Positions 28,749 to 38,200 of a stretch of 55,581 bases of DNA are shown piece by piece. Positions within the stretch are counted from its first letter, which is position 1. The number at the start of each line of letters is the position of its first letter. Source of the DNA: Pelagibius sp. (GTDB lineage: Bacteria > Pseudomonadota > Alphaproteobacteria > Kiloniellales > Kiloniellaceae). Where the stretch lies: NCBI RefSeq assembly GCF_028289705.1, contig NZ_JANQOI010000180.1:1-55581 (forward strand), read 5' to 3'. The translations under genes and the position numbers were made by a program. The notes below the pieces were generated by a model that saw only the letters and a list, made by a program, of their open reading frames with translations, did no database searches and was not told the origin of the DNA.

Positions 28749-30119
28749 CTAGTCAATAATTTGAAATGGGTATTTGCAATCCCAATGCATGTGAAATCTC
28801 TCGCCCAATCCGTTGGTTAATGTAGTTTGGCCAGCAGGGTTGCCACATTTAGGACACAACGAACCGCTATCAAGCCATTCTGTTCTTTGCACAATCGGAA
28901 TTGTGAGCTCTTCGATTACTGAGACACAATCCTCTTCTCGATCATACTGAACGCGCTTTTTGCAATCGTAGCAGATTTGCTTTCCTTCTCCCCTTTCCTG
29001 ATCAATCTTGAACGTAAGACTGGTCTCACAATTCTCGGTGGGGCATGGTCGTCGAACTACCGTCTTTGCGGCATCTTCGCCATCATAAATTGTATGGCAG
29101 GAGAAGCAGACAAAATAGACACTTCCTACGTCGGTTTCCTTAAATGCTGGAAGGAACTCCCTTCCACAATCGCAATGAAATCGCCCATCTGGCATGCGGT
29201 TTAATAGCTTCTCCTCATATCTTGGGCCTAGAAAAATTTCTCCTGTTTCTTGATTATGCAGGACGTTTGCTCGGCACCCCTCACAAAACCGGTCGTCAAC
29301 GACTCGACCGTACTTTCCTCGAAAGTCTACAACATGACCGCATCTTGGGCAGTTTGCTTCGATTGACCGTGGCGTTACCTTATGTGAAAGGAGCTCTCGA
29401 GCCCCGATCCTTGATCCAACATTCATTGATCTGCCGACCCCAGATGATCTATTGGACCATCGGTTAACAACCTTTGTACTTCCGTCCCCTAGGCGATGAA
29501 CGTTGAGATCCGTACCACAGTTTTTGCATTCTACAGCTTTAGTTGTTCCTGGTGCTTCTCTTAGGTTTGTGGAATTCACGATTCCACAACTCATGCAATT
29601 GAATGATACTTCTGTATCGATGCCAGATGACTTGTTTGCTTGTTCTAAGAGGGCTTCATTGCGTCTGGGCACATTTATCTGTGGGCGAGCCATCTCGGTC
29701 GGCTCATCACTCTTCACGTAACCCATTTCTTCGATTTCTTTCAGCGAGGTGCCAGAGTCGGCTGCTAAATTCTTCAATGTGAACGCAACAAGCCTGTGCA
29801 TTTCGCGAAGATCTTCAATTTCTGGAAGTTCGTTGCTAAGCGCTTCGATATTCGCCGTTGTCAAATCCACTCGACGTCCCGAAAAATTTGCGAGTCTCTG
29901 CATTTCCTTCTCGAACCGTGCGCGCTCGTTGTTATTAGTAATCAAATAGGACACTAGAACAGTGGCAATGAAGATCAATAGGTCACTGAAGAGCCCTGAA
30001 ACGCCAGTGAATTTCCCCGTGTAGGAGAGGATTATTGAGGTAATAGCTCCAATTGAGGCAACGGAAGCCAACAACCAAATGATATCAATTCTGAACCTGT
30101 CGCCCTCACGTTTCGGCAT
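28749..30119 (-). CDS. Membrane-anchored multi-zinc-ribbon protein, probably horizontally acquired
   Basis: This 456-residue protein has two N-terminal membrane helices (about 10-31 and 41-60), a short coiled segment, and then five or six zinc-ribbon-like units given by CMSC, CKNCG, CPRCG, CEGC, CDCG, CFSC, CPTENC, CYDCKK and CPKCG. No catalytic motif is visible. Codon use is clearly AT-richer than neighbouring genes, which argues for transfer. GGAGA precedes ATG 30119, and a strong terminator lies 17 bases upstream of that ATG. The ribbons could bind nucleic acid or metal at the membrane; a defence or signalling role is possible but unsupported. Confidence 0.8.
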   Translation of the reverse strand: MPKREGDRFRIDIIWLLASVASIGAITSIILSYTGKFTGVSGLFSDLLIFIATVLVSYLITNNNERARFEKEMQRLANFSGRRVDLTTANIEALSNELPEIEDLREMHRLVAFTLKNLAADSGTSLKEIEEMGYVKSDEPTEMARPQINVPRRNEALLEQANKSSGIDTEVSFNCMSCGIVNSTNLREAPGTTKAVECKNCGTDLNVHRLGDGSTKVVNRWSNRSSGVGRSMNVGSRIGARELLSHKVTPRSIEANCPRCGHVVDFRGKYGRVVDDRFCEGCRANVLHNQETGEIFLGPRYEEKLLNRMPDGRFHCDCGREFLPAFKETDVGSVYFVCFSCHTIYDGEDAAKTVVRRPCPTENCETSLTFKIDQERGEGKQICYDCKKRVQYDREEDCVSVIEELTIPIVQRTEWLDSGSLCPKCGNPAGQTTLTNGLGERFHMHWDCKYPFQIID

Positions 30120-30135
30120 TTCAGTTCTCCGAACG

Positions 30136-30159
30136 AAAAAAGGCTCCCTAAAGGGAGCC
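30136..30159 (-). terminator. Rho-independent terminator just upstream of the zinc-ribbon gene
   Basis: On the minus strand GGCTCCC (30159-30153) and GGGAGCC (30148-30142) form a seven-base stem with a four-base loop, followed by six T residues (30141-30136). It ends only 16 bases before the start codon at 30119. It either ends a transcript from the right or acts as an attenuator in the leader of the zinc-ribbon gene. Confidence 0.75.
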
Positions 30160-31013
30160 CACTATAATGCTATGTTAATACTAATTTTAGTATGTTGTGT
30201 GTCGCAACCAGTTCTAGAAGCCATATTTTTCAGCACCTGTCAATCCCGTATCCACATTCCTATAGCATCGATGCGGTAATCTTCGTAGAAATGGGTATTG
30301 GGTGGTAACGTTTTTGTGCCAAGGAGGCCATTTCCTTAAGCACTTAACCGTGAAGGCCGGTAGACCAACAAAAACGTCATAGCCGGGCTGAACAGTTTGA
30401 ATCCGGAGGACGCCGTGCTCGGAACGTTAAGTCGGCATCCTGCGCAGCCCCATCGCGAGCTTGAGGATAGCTTATGATCTTTATGAGTTGGCGGCGGTGG
30501 TCTGGGCGGTTTGGTTGGATGACTTATCGCGACCGGATAGCGGATTAAATCCAGCGGCTTCGGAAACTCCCTCATTCGGCAAGGAAACTGCCGTCATGGA
30601 GTGTCGCGAGAGACAGTATTGCGCCTTGGAGTATGGTGGAGACGGCGAGATTCGAACCGAGCGCTGTGAGCATCATCAAGAAGCTTGTTGGTGAGTACTT
30701 CTCTCGAACCCGTCTTGAAGCACTTCTCGAGTTGGTGCGTATTCCCCTCGATCTAAAAACAAAAGATTGGTCTCAGGTCCAACGGCAAGTGCGTCATTGT
30801 CAGCCTCACTTAGCCCCTCTTATGGAACGTCACTCTTCGCCGAAGATCGACCGTCAGCCCAACACAAATGTCGCCGCTGATCGACTGTTGCAACTAGGTG
30901 TACCACATAGCGACGATAGTCTCCCTTCGCCGCGGCTTCGGAGGACACGCCCAGCTCTAGCGACTTCGCGCGGTGTCCTGGCGTAAGCCGCCCGAAGCTC
31001 GAAGAGCGTAGGG
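30160..31013. other. AT-rich accessory stretch without a credible gene
   Basis: Open frames here are short, lack ribosome sites and look like chance or remnants, including one that begins over a tRNA-like 3' end at 30634. The region is AT-rich up to about 30300 and mixed after that, ending in tRNA-Arg. Confidence 0.45.
30634..30658 (-). other. Remnant of a tRNA or tmRNA 3' end
   Basis: The minus strand reads GGTTCGAATC, then CTCGCCGTCTCCACCA-like bases: a T-loop TTCGAAT followed by an acceptor 3' strand CGTCTCC, A and CCA. The bases before the T-loop do not form the rest of a T-arm, so this is not a complete tRNA. Such leftovers are typical attachment-site copies made by integrating elements. 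No matching full tRNA with a GGAGACG acceptor lies in the window. Confidence 0.55.
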
Positions 31014-31090
<77 letters not shown>

Positions 31091-31189
31091 CGCTTGAGGA
31101 AGGGCTCTTAAGAGCGCGGCGACCATACTGCATTGCGTGACTCGGCGCAAAGCCCTTTGCACGGGGCCTTTTCGCCCGCAAGGCGCGGT

Positions 31190-32290
31190 TCAGCAGGCCA
31201 CCTCGGCGCAGTCTTCGGGCTTTGTGGCGGCGGTTTCCTTCTCGCCTTCCGCCGCCAGTCCCGCCAGCACCTCGGCGGCGTAGGCTTCGGCCTGGGAGGG
31301 CAGGGGGGCGGCGCGGTCGCGGGTCCAGGCGGCGATGTCGTCGATCACCACCTGGGCCTGGAGGTCGCGCAGCAGCATGTGCCAGCCCTCGGTATAGAGG
31401 GCGCGGCGCTGGCGGGCGGCGGCCTCGGGCGGCAGGCGGCCCCAGAAGGCATAGGTCGGATCGGCGGGCACGACCTCGTCCTTCTCGCCGTAGAGCAGCA
31501 ACGCGTCGGTCTCGATCCGCGGGGCCGCCTCGTAGGCCGCATCCATCAGGTTCACCAGGCCGAAGACCGCATCGACCCGGGTTTCCTTGATGAACAGGGG
31601 GTCGCGGCCGAGGCCGCGCAGCATCTCGATGTTGTCGGAGGCCTGGATGCCCAGGCCGCGGCCGCTGAAGCGGGCCCAGGGGATCAGCCGGGCGCCGAGC
31701 CAGAGGGCGACGCGCTGGCCCAGCGGCATGGTGGTGCGGGCCCAGACCGCAGGCGATGACAGGATCACCCCCGCGGGCTGCGGCGGGTTCGGCCCGGCGA
31801 GCGCCGCCAGAACCACCGCACCGCCCATGGATTCGCCCAGCAGGAACAGCGGCAGCTCCGGATGGCGCGCCCTGAGGAGCGCCGCCGCGTCGCCGAGGTC
31901 GCCGGTCAGGCGGTCCACACCGGCCCAGAGCCCGCTATGGGGCGCTGCGCCGAAGCCGCGCTGGTCGTAGGCGTAGACCAGCAGGCCCTGCTCGGCGAGG
32001 GCGGGGCCGGAGGCGGAAAAGGCGTTGGAGTAATCGTTGAAGCCGTGGAGGGCCAGCACCACACCGTGGGGCGCCTCGCCCGCCGGCGGCTGCCAGGACT
32101 TCAGCGGCAGCGCCGTGGCGTCGGCGGTGATGAAATGTTCGGCGGTGAACTGCGGCCCGGCGACTTCCAGGCCCTGGCGCGCCGGACTGTCGAAGCCTGG
32201 GCCCGGCGGCGCCAGCCGCGGCGCGCAGGCGCCGGCCAGAAGCAGCAGGCTGAGGACCAGAAGGCGGACGGGACTACGCGCTCGCCTCAT
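31190..32290 (-). CDS. Lipoprotein alpha/beta hydrolase (monoacylglycerol-lipase-like)
   Basis: This 366-residue protein has a lipoprotein signal ending in LLAGAC (Cys about 22). The alpha/beta-hydrolase fold holds LALHGFNDYSNAF (oxyanion HG), the nucleophile elbow GESMGG, the Asp in LLYGEKDEVVP and the His in TEGWHMLLRD. The pattern is that of serine hydrolases such as monoacylglycerol lipase; the substrate is probably a lipid or ester at the envelope. Its start lies 17 bases inside the end of the ABC ATPase gene, so the two are coupled. Confidence 0.85.
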   Translation of the reverse strand: MRRARSPVRLLVLSLLLLAGACAPRLAPPGPGFDSPARQGLEVAGPQFTAEHFITADATALPLKSWQPPAGEAPHGVVLALHGFNDYSNAFSASGPALAEQGLLVYAYDQRGFGAAPHSGLWAGVDRLTGDLGDAAALLRARHPELPLFLLGESMGGAVVLAALAGPNPPQPAGVILSSPAVWARTTMPLGQRVALWLGARLIPWARFSGRGLGIQASDNIEMLRGLGRDPLFIKETRVDAVFGLVNLMDAAYEAAPRIETDALLLYGEKDEVVPADPTYAFWGRLPPEAAARQRRALYTEGWHMLLRDLQAQVVIDDIAAWTRDRAAPLPSQAEAYAAEVLAGLAAEGEKETAATKPEDCAEVAC

Positions 32291-33341
32291 GGCCGCCCTG
32301 GCTGTCGCTGTCCTCCCGGTCGTGGGCGCCGCGGGTGAGCTGCAGGAAGATGTCCTCCAGGTCGGTCTCCTCGGTGGACATGTCGATCACCGAGAGGCCG
32401 GCGCCGCAGACCGCATCGAGGATCTGGGGCACCGGGCTGTCGCTGGCGTGGTAGTGGAACAACAGGCGCCGCGGGCCGGTCTGTTCCGGGTTGAAGGCCG
32501 TCAGCGTTTCCGGGATGCCGGGCAGGTCGCGGTCGAAGATCAGGGTGAGGGCCTTGTTGTCGAGGCGGGCCAGAAGGCTCTCGGTGCGGTCGCAGGCGAT
32601 CACCTTGCCGTGGTTGATGATGGCGATGCGGTCGCAGAGCTCCTCGGCCTCTTCCAGGTAGTGGGTGGTCAGCAGCACCGTGGTGCCGGCGCGGTTCAGC
32701 TCGCGCACATTGGCCCAGAGCTGCTGGCGCAGCTCGATGTCGACGCCGGCCGTGGGCTCGTCGAGCACCAGCACCGGCGGCTGGTGCACCATGGCCTTGG
32801 CCACCATGAGGCGCCGGCGCATGCCGCCGGAAAGCGTGCGGGCATAGGCCTTTTCCTTGTCGGCCAGGCCCATGGCCGCCAGGATTTCGCGGCTGCGCCG
32901 CTCGGCGGGCGGCACACCGTAGAGCCCGGCCTGCAGCTCCAGCAGCTCCAGCGGCGTGAAGAACGGGTCGATGTTCAGTTCCTGCGGCACCACGCCGATG
33001 GCGGCGCGCGCCTGGCGGGTGTCGCGGTCGATGTCGTAGCCCCAGACCGCGGCGCTGCCGGAGCTCTTGTTCACCAGCCCCGCCAGGATGTTGATCAGGG
33101 TCGACTTGCCGGCGCCGTTGGGGCCCAGCAGGCCGAAGAGGGAGCCGCGGGGGATGTCCAGGTCGACGTCGCTGAGGGCCAGCTTGGCCGGCGCCTTGCC
33201 GGCGGCCTTGTAGGTCTTGGTCAGCCCCGTCACCGAGACCGCCTGCTCCGGCTGGGCGGCGGGCAGCCCCGACAGGCCGGCCGCGGCGCTCTCGGGCGCC
33301 GGCCGGGCGGCCGGCTCGGCTCTGGGGGACTCGCTGTTCAT
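32274..33341 (-). CDS. ABC transporter ATPase (CcmA/DrrA type)
   Basis: This 355-residue protein has Walker A GPNGAGKST (about 74-82), the signature LSGGMRRRL (about 172-180) and Walker B VLVLDEPTAGVD (about 192-203), plus a C-terminal domain of about 90 residues. The class exports lipids, drugs or polysaccharides with a separate ABC-2 permease, but no permease gene lies next to it. It is followed by the coupled lipoprotein hydrolase gene. The start is ATG 33341 after AAGG. Confidence 0.88.
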   Translation of the reverse strand: MNSESPRAEPAARPAPESAAAGLSGLPAAQPEQAVSVTGLTKTYKAAGKAPAKLALSDVDLDIPRGSLFGLLGPNGAGKSTLINILAGLVNKSSGSAAVWGYDIDRDTRQARAAIGVVPQELNIDPFFTPLELLELQAGLYGVPPAERRSREILAAMGLADKEKAYARTLSGGMRRRLMVAKAMVHQPPVLVLDEPTAGVDIELRQQLWANVRELNRAGTTVLLTTHYLEEAEELCDRIAIINHGKVIACDRTESLLARLDNKALTLIFDRDLPGIPETLTAFNPEQTGPRRLLFHYHASDSPVPQILDAVCGAGLSVIDMSTEETDLEDIFLQLTRGAHDREDSDSQGGHEASA

Positions 33342-33551
33342 GGCTGCCTTTCCTTAGGCGCGCCGCGGGGCCGGGTCCGCGCGGCTCGTCGCCGATCTTG
33401 CTGCGGCGGCCATGGGTAGCACCCGCTCTCCCCGGTGGTCAATCAGAGGGGGTCAATGAGGGGGCAGTGGCGCAGCCCGAAAGGCGTAGGAACCGGGAGT
33501 ACGGCGCCCCCGGGCTTTACCTGGCGACCGCACCTCTGTTATCCGGGGTTC

Positions 33552-34940
33552 ATGGTTGCCCCGCCGCCCCTCTACCGGCCCCTGCCCAGCGCCCATCAGT
33601 CCGTTGCCTGGCCGGCGCTGCCGGGCCCGGAGGCGGCGCTGATGAGCGCCATGCTGCAGCAGCTCGACCAGAGCCAGTGGTGGCCCCCCGAGGCGATGCG
33701 CCGCCAGCAGCTCAACCAGGCCGGCGCCCTGATGACCCATGCCTACCGCACGGTGCCCTACTACCGCGACCGCCTGGCGCAGGCCGGCTTCGTGCCCGGG
33801 CATCCGCTGACCGAGGAGATCTGGGCCGCGGTTCCGGTGCTGAGCCGCGCCGAGGTGCAGGACGCCGGCGAGAGCCTGTTCAGCAGCGAGATCCCGCAGC
33901 GCCACGGGCAGACCTACGAGATCTCCACCAGCGGATCGACGGGCCGGCCGATCAAGGCCAAGGGCACCCGTCTGGTGCAGTTCCTCTGGGATGCCATGAC
34001 CCTGCGGGAGCATCTCTGGCACCGCCGCGACTTCAGCGGCAAGCTGGCGGCCATCCGCTCCTTTCCCAGCGGGACGGCCGAATACCCAGACGGCGCCAAA
34101 GCCAAGAACTGGGGCCGCTCCACCAAGGACGTCTTCACCTCCGGGCCCAGCGCCGTCCTGCACATCGGCACCAAGATCGAAGACCAGGCGGAATGGCTGG
34201 GCCGCCAGCAGCCGGACTACCTGCTCACCTATCCCTCGGCGCTGCGCGAGCTGCTGCTGTACTGCAAGCGCAAGGGCTTGCGCTATCCCAGCATCCGCGA
34301 GGTGCGCACCCTCTCCGAACTGCTGAGCCCGGAAATCCGCGACCTCTGCCGGGAGGTCTGGGACCTGCCCATCGCCGATCTCTACAGCACCCAGGAGAAC
34401 GGCTACCTCGCCTTCCAGTGTGCCGAGGAGGGCTCCTATCATGTGCAGTCGGAATCGGTCCTGCTGGAGGTGCTGGACGACGATGGCCGGCCCTGCAGAC
34501 CTGGCGAGATCGGCAAGGTGGTGGTGACCTCCCTGCACAACTTCGCCATGCCGATGTTCCGCTATGCGGTGGGCGACCTGGCGGAACCGGGCGAGCCCTG
34601 CCCCTGCGGGCGCGGCCTGCCGGTGCTGCGGCGCATTCTCGGGCGGGTGCGCAACGTCCTGGTCTATCCCGACGGGCGCAAGGCCTGGGCCCTGCTGGGC
34701 GACATGTACTACACCGAGATCCCGGTGATCCGGCAGTTCCAGATCGTGCAGAAGACGGTGCGGGACATCGAGATCAGGATGGTCGCCGAGCGCAGCCTGA
34801 CGGCGGCGGAGGAAGAGCGGGTGCGCGGCTGGTTCCGCGAACGCAGCGGCCACCCCTTCGCCATCGCCATCACCTACCACCGGGAAATCCCCCGCGGCCC
34901 CAGCGGCAAGTTCGAGGACTTCCGCAGCGAGATCGCGTGA
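33552..34940 (+). CDS. PaaK-like CoA ligase / adenylate-forming enzyme
   Basis: This 462-residue protein has the adenylation motif STSGSTGRPIKAKG (about 125-138), a YSTQENGY motif (about 278-285), and RYAVGDLAE (about 338-346), followed by a CPCGRGLP segment. The layout matches phenylacetate-CoA ligase and coenzyme F390 synthetase-like proteins, which activate acids as adenylates and usually form CoA thioesters. The substrate is unknown. I chose ATG 33552; the open frame further upstream to 33435 shows no coding signal. It diverges from the ABC ATPase gene. Confidence 0.82.
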   Translation: MVAPPPLYRPLPSAHQSVAWPALPGPEAALMSAMLQQLDQSQWWPPEAMRRQQLNQAGALMTHAYRTVPYYRDRLAQAGFVPGHPLTEEIWAAVPVLSRAEVQDAGESLFSSEIPQRHGQTYEISTSGSTGRPIKAKGTRLVQFLWDAMTLREHLWHRRDFSGKLAAIRSFPSGTAEYPDGAKAKNWGRSTKDVFTSGPSAVLHIGTKIEDQAEWLGRQQPDYLLTYPSALRELLLYCKRKGLRYPSIREVRTLSELLSPEIRDLCREVWDLPIADLYSTQENGYLAFQCAEEGSYHVQSESVLLEVLDDDGRPCRPGEIGKVVVTSLHNFAMPMFRYAVGDLAEPGEPCPCGRGLPVLRRILGRVRNVLVYPDGRKAWALLGDMYYTEIPVIRQFQIVQKTVRDIEIRMVAERSLTAAEEERVRGWFRERSGHPFAIAITYHREIPRGPSGKFEDFRSEIA

Positions 34941-35037
34941 ACCTGGGCTTTGCCGGCGGAACCGCGGACCAAGGGGGATTGAACCCTGCGCCCGCGGCGC
35001 TATCATCGCCTGCAAGACGCCTTTTGGAGTGAAGCCC

Positions 35038-35208
35038 ATGGAGCCGCCTGAAATCATCACCGTGGACAGCGAGCAGGTTGCCTGCGACGGCGGCAAGGGT
35101 GCCCTCGGCCACCCGCTCATTTTCCTCAACATGGAGGGCAAGGGCCAGATCGACTGCCCCTACTGCGGTCGCCGTTTCGTGTTGAAGCAGGATACCGCGG
35201 CGGAGTAG
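35038..35208 (+). CDS. Small zinc-finger protein (zf-CHCC, NDUFS6-like)
   Basis: This 56-residue protein carries ACDGGKGALGHPLIFLNM and, near the end, IDCPYCGRRFVL. The spacing of one Cys, one His and the CPYC pair is that of the zf-CHCC family, related to the complex I subunit NDUFS6 of mitochondria and found in many alphaproteobacteria. GGAG lies nine bases before ATG 35038. In relatives it often sits alone or near unrelated genes; it may help complex I assembly. Confidence 0.8.
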   Translation: MEPPEIITVDSEQVACDGGKGALGHPLIFLNMEGKGQIDCPYCGRRFVLKQDTAAE

Positions 35209-35288
35209 CCGGGGCGGACCGTCAGGGGTCTGTCAGCGGCCCCTCGGGGGCGCGGTTTCAGCCCTCGACTCAGGCAGAGCCCTCCGGC

Positions 35289-38200
35289 ATGCTCGCCGGG
35301 ATGACGTCCCTCCCTTACAAGCACCTCTATCTGGTCGACGGCTCCGGTTATATCTTCCGGGCCTATTTCGCCATTCCGCCGCGCAGCACCGCCGACGGCA
35401 CGCCGACCAACGCGACCTTCGGCTTCACCAACATGCTGATCAAGCTGCTGCGGGACAGCGAGGCGGACGCCCTGGCGGTGATCTTCGACAAGTCCTCCAA
35501 GTCCTTCCGCAACGAGATCTACGGCGACTACAAGGCGCAGCGCCCGGACCCGCCGGAGGATCTGGTTCCCCAGTTCGCGGCGATCCGCGAGGCGACCAAG
35601 GCCTTCAACCTGCCCTGCATCGAGATGGAGGGCTACGAGGCCGACGACCTGATCGCCACCTACGCGCGCCAGGCCAAGGATGCCGGCGCCGAGGTGACCA
35701 TCGTCTCCTCCGACAAGGACCTGATGCAGCTTGTCGACGGCGGCATCGCCATGCTGGACCCGATGAAGGACAAGGCCATCGACCAGAGTGGTGTTAGAGA
35801 GAGATTTGGAGTTGCACCTGAGAGAGTCGTGGATGTGCAGGCGATTGCAGGCGACAACATTGACAATGTTCCAGGCGTTGCGGGGATTGGTGAGAAAATA
35901 GCAATTCAGCTTGTTCAGGAGTTTGGTGATCTTGACGCAATCCTGAACCTGACCGACGGCGAAGTCGTTGAACGACTGAAAGTGGTTCAGACCCAGGCCG
36001 ATGAGTTGGCGGGTGAGCCAGTGAAACTCGGCTCTGCCGAGCAGGTCGGGCGAATCTTATTTGACAAGCTCGGCCTTTCCAGACCGAAAGGTCAAGGAGC
36101 AGAGAATCCGAAGGCGAAGACAGAGGTTATCGAAGACTTTGCCGCGAGTGGCGTTGAGTTTGCCAACTTGGTGCTTCGTGGGCGCCTCCTAGGAAGAGCG
36201 AAGAGTTCTCTCCTGGGAAAGTTACGAAACAACCAAGAGATGGCGCGCATCTCCAAGCGACTCGTCACCCTGGAGCGCTATGCCCCGGTCGAGGAGGGGC
36301 TGGACGGTTTCGGCCTGCAGGAGCCGGAGCCGGAGACCCTGCGCGCCTTTCTGGAGCGCTATGAGTTCCGCTCCGTGCTGCGCCGCCTCTCCGACCAACT
36401 GGGCGGCGAGGCGGCGGCGGAGGCGGCCCCCGAGGCGCCGCCCCCCGGCGAGGCCAAGTACGAGCTGGTGCAGGACCTTGCGGCGCTGGAGCGCTGGGTG
36501 GCGGCGGCGCCGAAGCGTGGGGTGCTGGCGGTCGATACCGAAACCACCTCCCTGGATGCGGTGGCCGCGGAACTGGTCGGCATCTCCCTGGCCACCGAGG
36601 CGGGCAAGGCCTGCTACATCCCGCTGGCCCACAAGGGCGGAACGCCGGGCGACGGCGGCCTGGACCTGGAGGGCGGCGACGCCGAGGCGCCCAAACAGAT
36701 CCCCCTGAAAGACGCCATCGCCGCGGTGAAACCGCTGCTCGAAGACCCCGGCGTTCTGAAGATCGGCCAGAACATCAAGTACGACATGCTGATCTTCGCC
36801 CGCCAGGGCATCCAGGTCGCCCCCATCGACGACACCATGCTGCTGTCCTATGTGCTGGACGGCGGGCTGCACGGCCACAAACTGGACGATCTGGCGCAGA
36901 TCCACCTGGACCACCAGACCATCAAGTTCAAGGAGGTGGCGGGGACCGGCAAGAACCAGGTGACCTTCGACTACGTGCCCCTCGACAAGGCGCTGGACTA
37001 TGCCGCCGAGGACGCAGACATCACCCTGCGCCTGCACCAGTCCCTGAAGCCGCGCTTGGTGAGCGAGCGCATGACCACGGTCTACGAGACCATCGAGCGG
37101 CCCCTGGTACCGGTGCTGGCGCAGATGGAACTGACCGGCATCAAGGCCGACCGCGATACCCTCAGGCGCATGTCCAACGACTTCGCCACGCGCATCGGCG
37201 AGCTGGAAGAGGAGATCCACAAGCTGGCCGGCCGGCCCTTCACCATCGGCTCACCCAAGCAGCTCGGCGAGATCCTCTTCGACGAGATGAGCCTGCCCGG
37301 CGGCAAGAAGGGCAAGTCCGGCGCCTATGCCACCGGCGCCGATGTGCTGGAGGGCCTGGCGGCCCAGGGCCACGACCTGCCGGCGCGGGTGCTGGACTGG
37401 CGCCAGCTCGCCAAGCTGAAGAGCACCTACACCGATGCTCTGCAAACCCAGATCAACGAGGAGACGGGGCGCGTCCACACCTCCTACTCCCAGGCGGTGG
37501 CCTCCACCGGGCGGCTCTCCTCCAACGATCCCAACCTACAGAACATCCCGATCCGCACCGAGGAGGGGCGCAAGATCCGCACCGCCTTCGTCGCCGAGAA
37601 GGGACACGTGCTGCTGTCGGTGGACTACAGCCAGATCGAGCTGCGCCTGACCGCCCACATCGCCGAGGTCGACGCTTTGAAGCAGGCCTTCCATGAGGGC
37701 CAGGACATCCACGCCATCACCGCCGCCCAGGTCTTCGACATTCCCGTCGAAGGCATGGATCCCATGGTCCGGCGCAAGGCCAAGGCCATCAACTTCGGCA
37801 TCATCTACGGCATCTCGGCCTTCGGCCTGGCGCAGAACCTGGGCATTCCCCAGGGCGAGGCCAGGGCCTATATCGAGGCCTACTTCAAGCGCTATCCCGG
37901 CATCCGCGGCTACATGGACCGCACCAAGACGCTGGCCCGCGAGCAGGGCGTCGTCACCACCCTCTTCGGACGCAAGATCCACATCCCGGGCATCAAGGAC
38001 AAGAACCCGGCCAGGCGCAGCTTCTCCGAGCGCGCGGCCATCAACGCGCCGATCCAGGGCACCGCTGCCGACATCATTAAGCGGGCGATGATCCGCGTGC
38101 CGCCGGCCCTCACCAAGGCCGGGCTCGGCGCGAAGATGCTGCTGCAGGTCCACGACGAGTTGCTGTTCGAGGTGCCGGAGACGGAGGTCGAGGAAACCTC

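Noticed and set aside
30633-30986. 117-codon plus frame starting over the tRNA remnant
   Set aside because: It begins in the tRNA-like 3' end (the typical ARFEP spurious peptide), has no ribosome site and ends in low-complexity residues.
28146-31013. Accessory patch as a complete mobile element
   Set aside because: No integrase, transposase, or matched pair of attachment sites is visible, so only a remnant is supported.
36222-37220. 332-codon minus frame opposite polA
   Set aside because: Antisense of conserved polymerase sequence; no ribosome site and a shadow-like composition.
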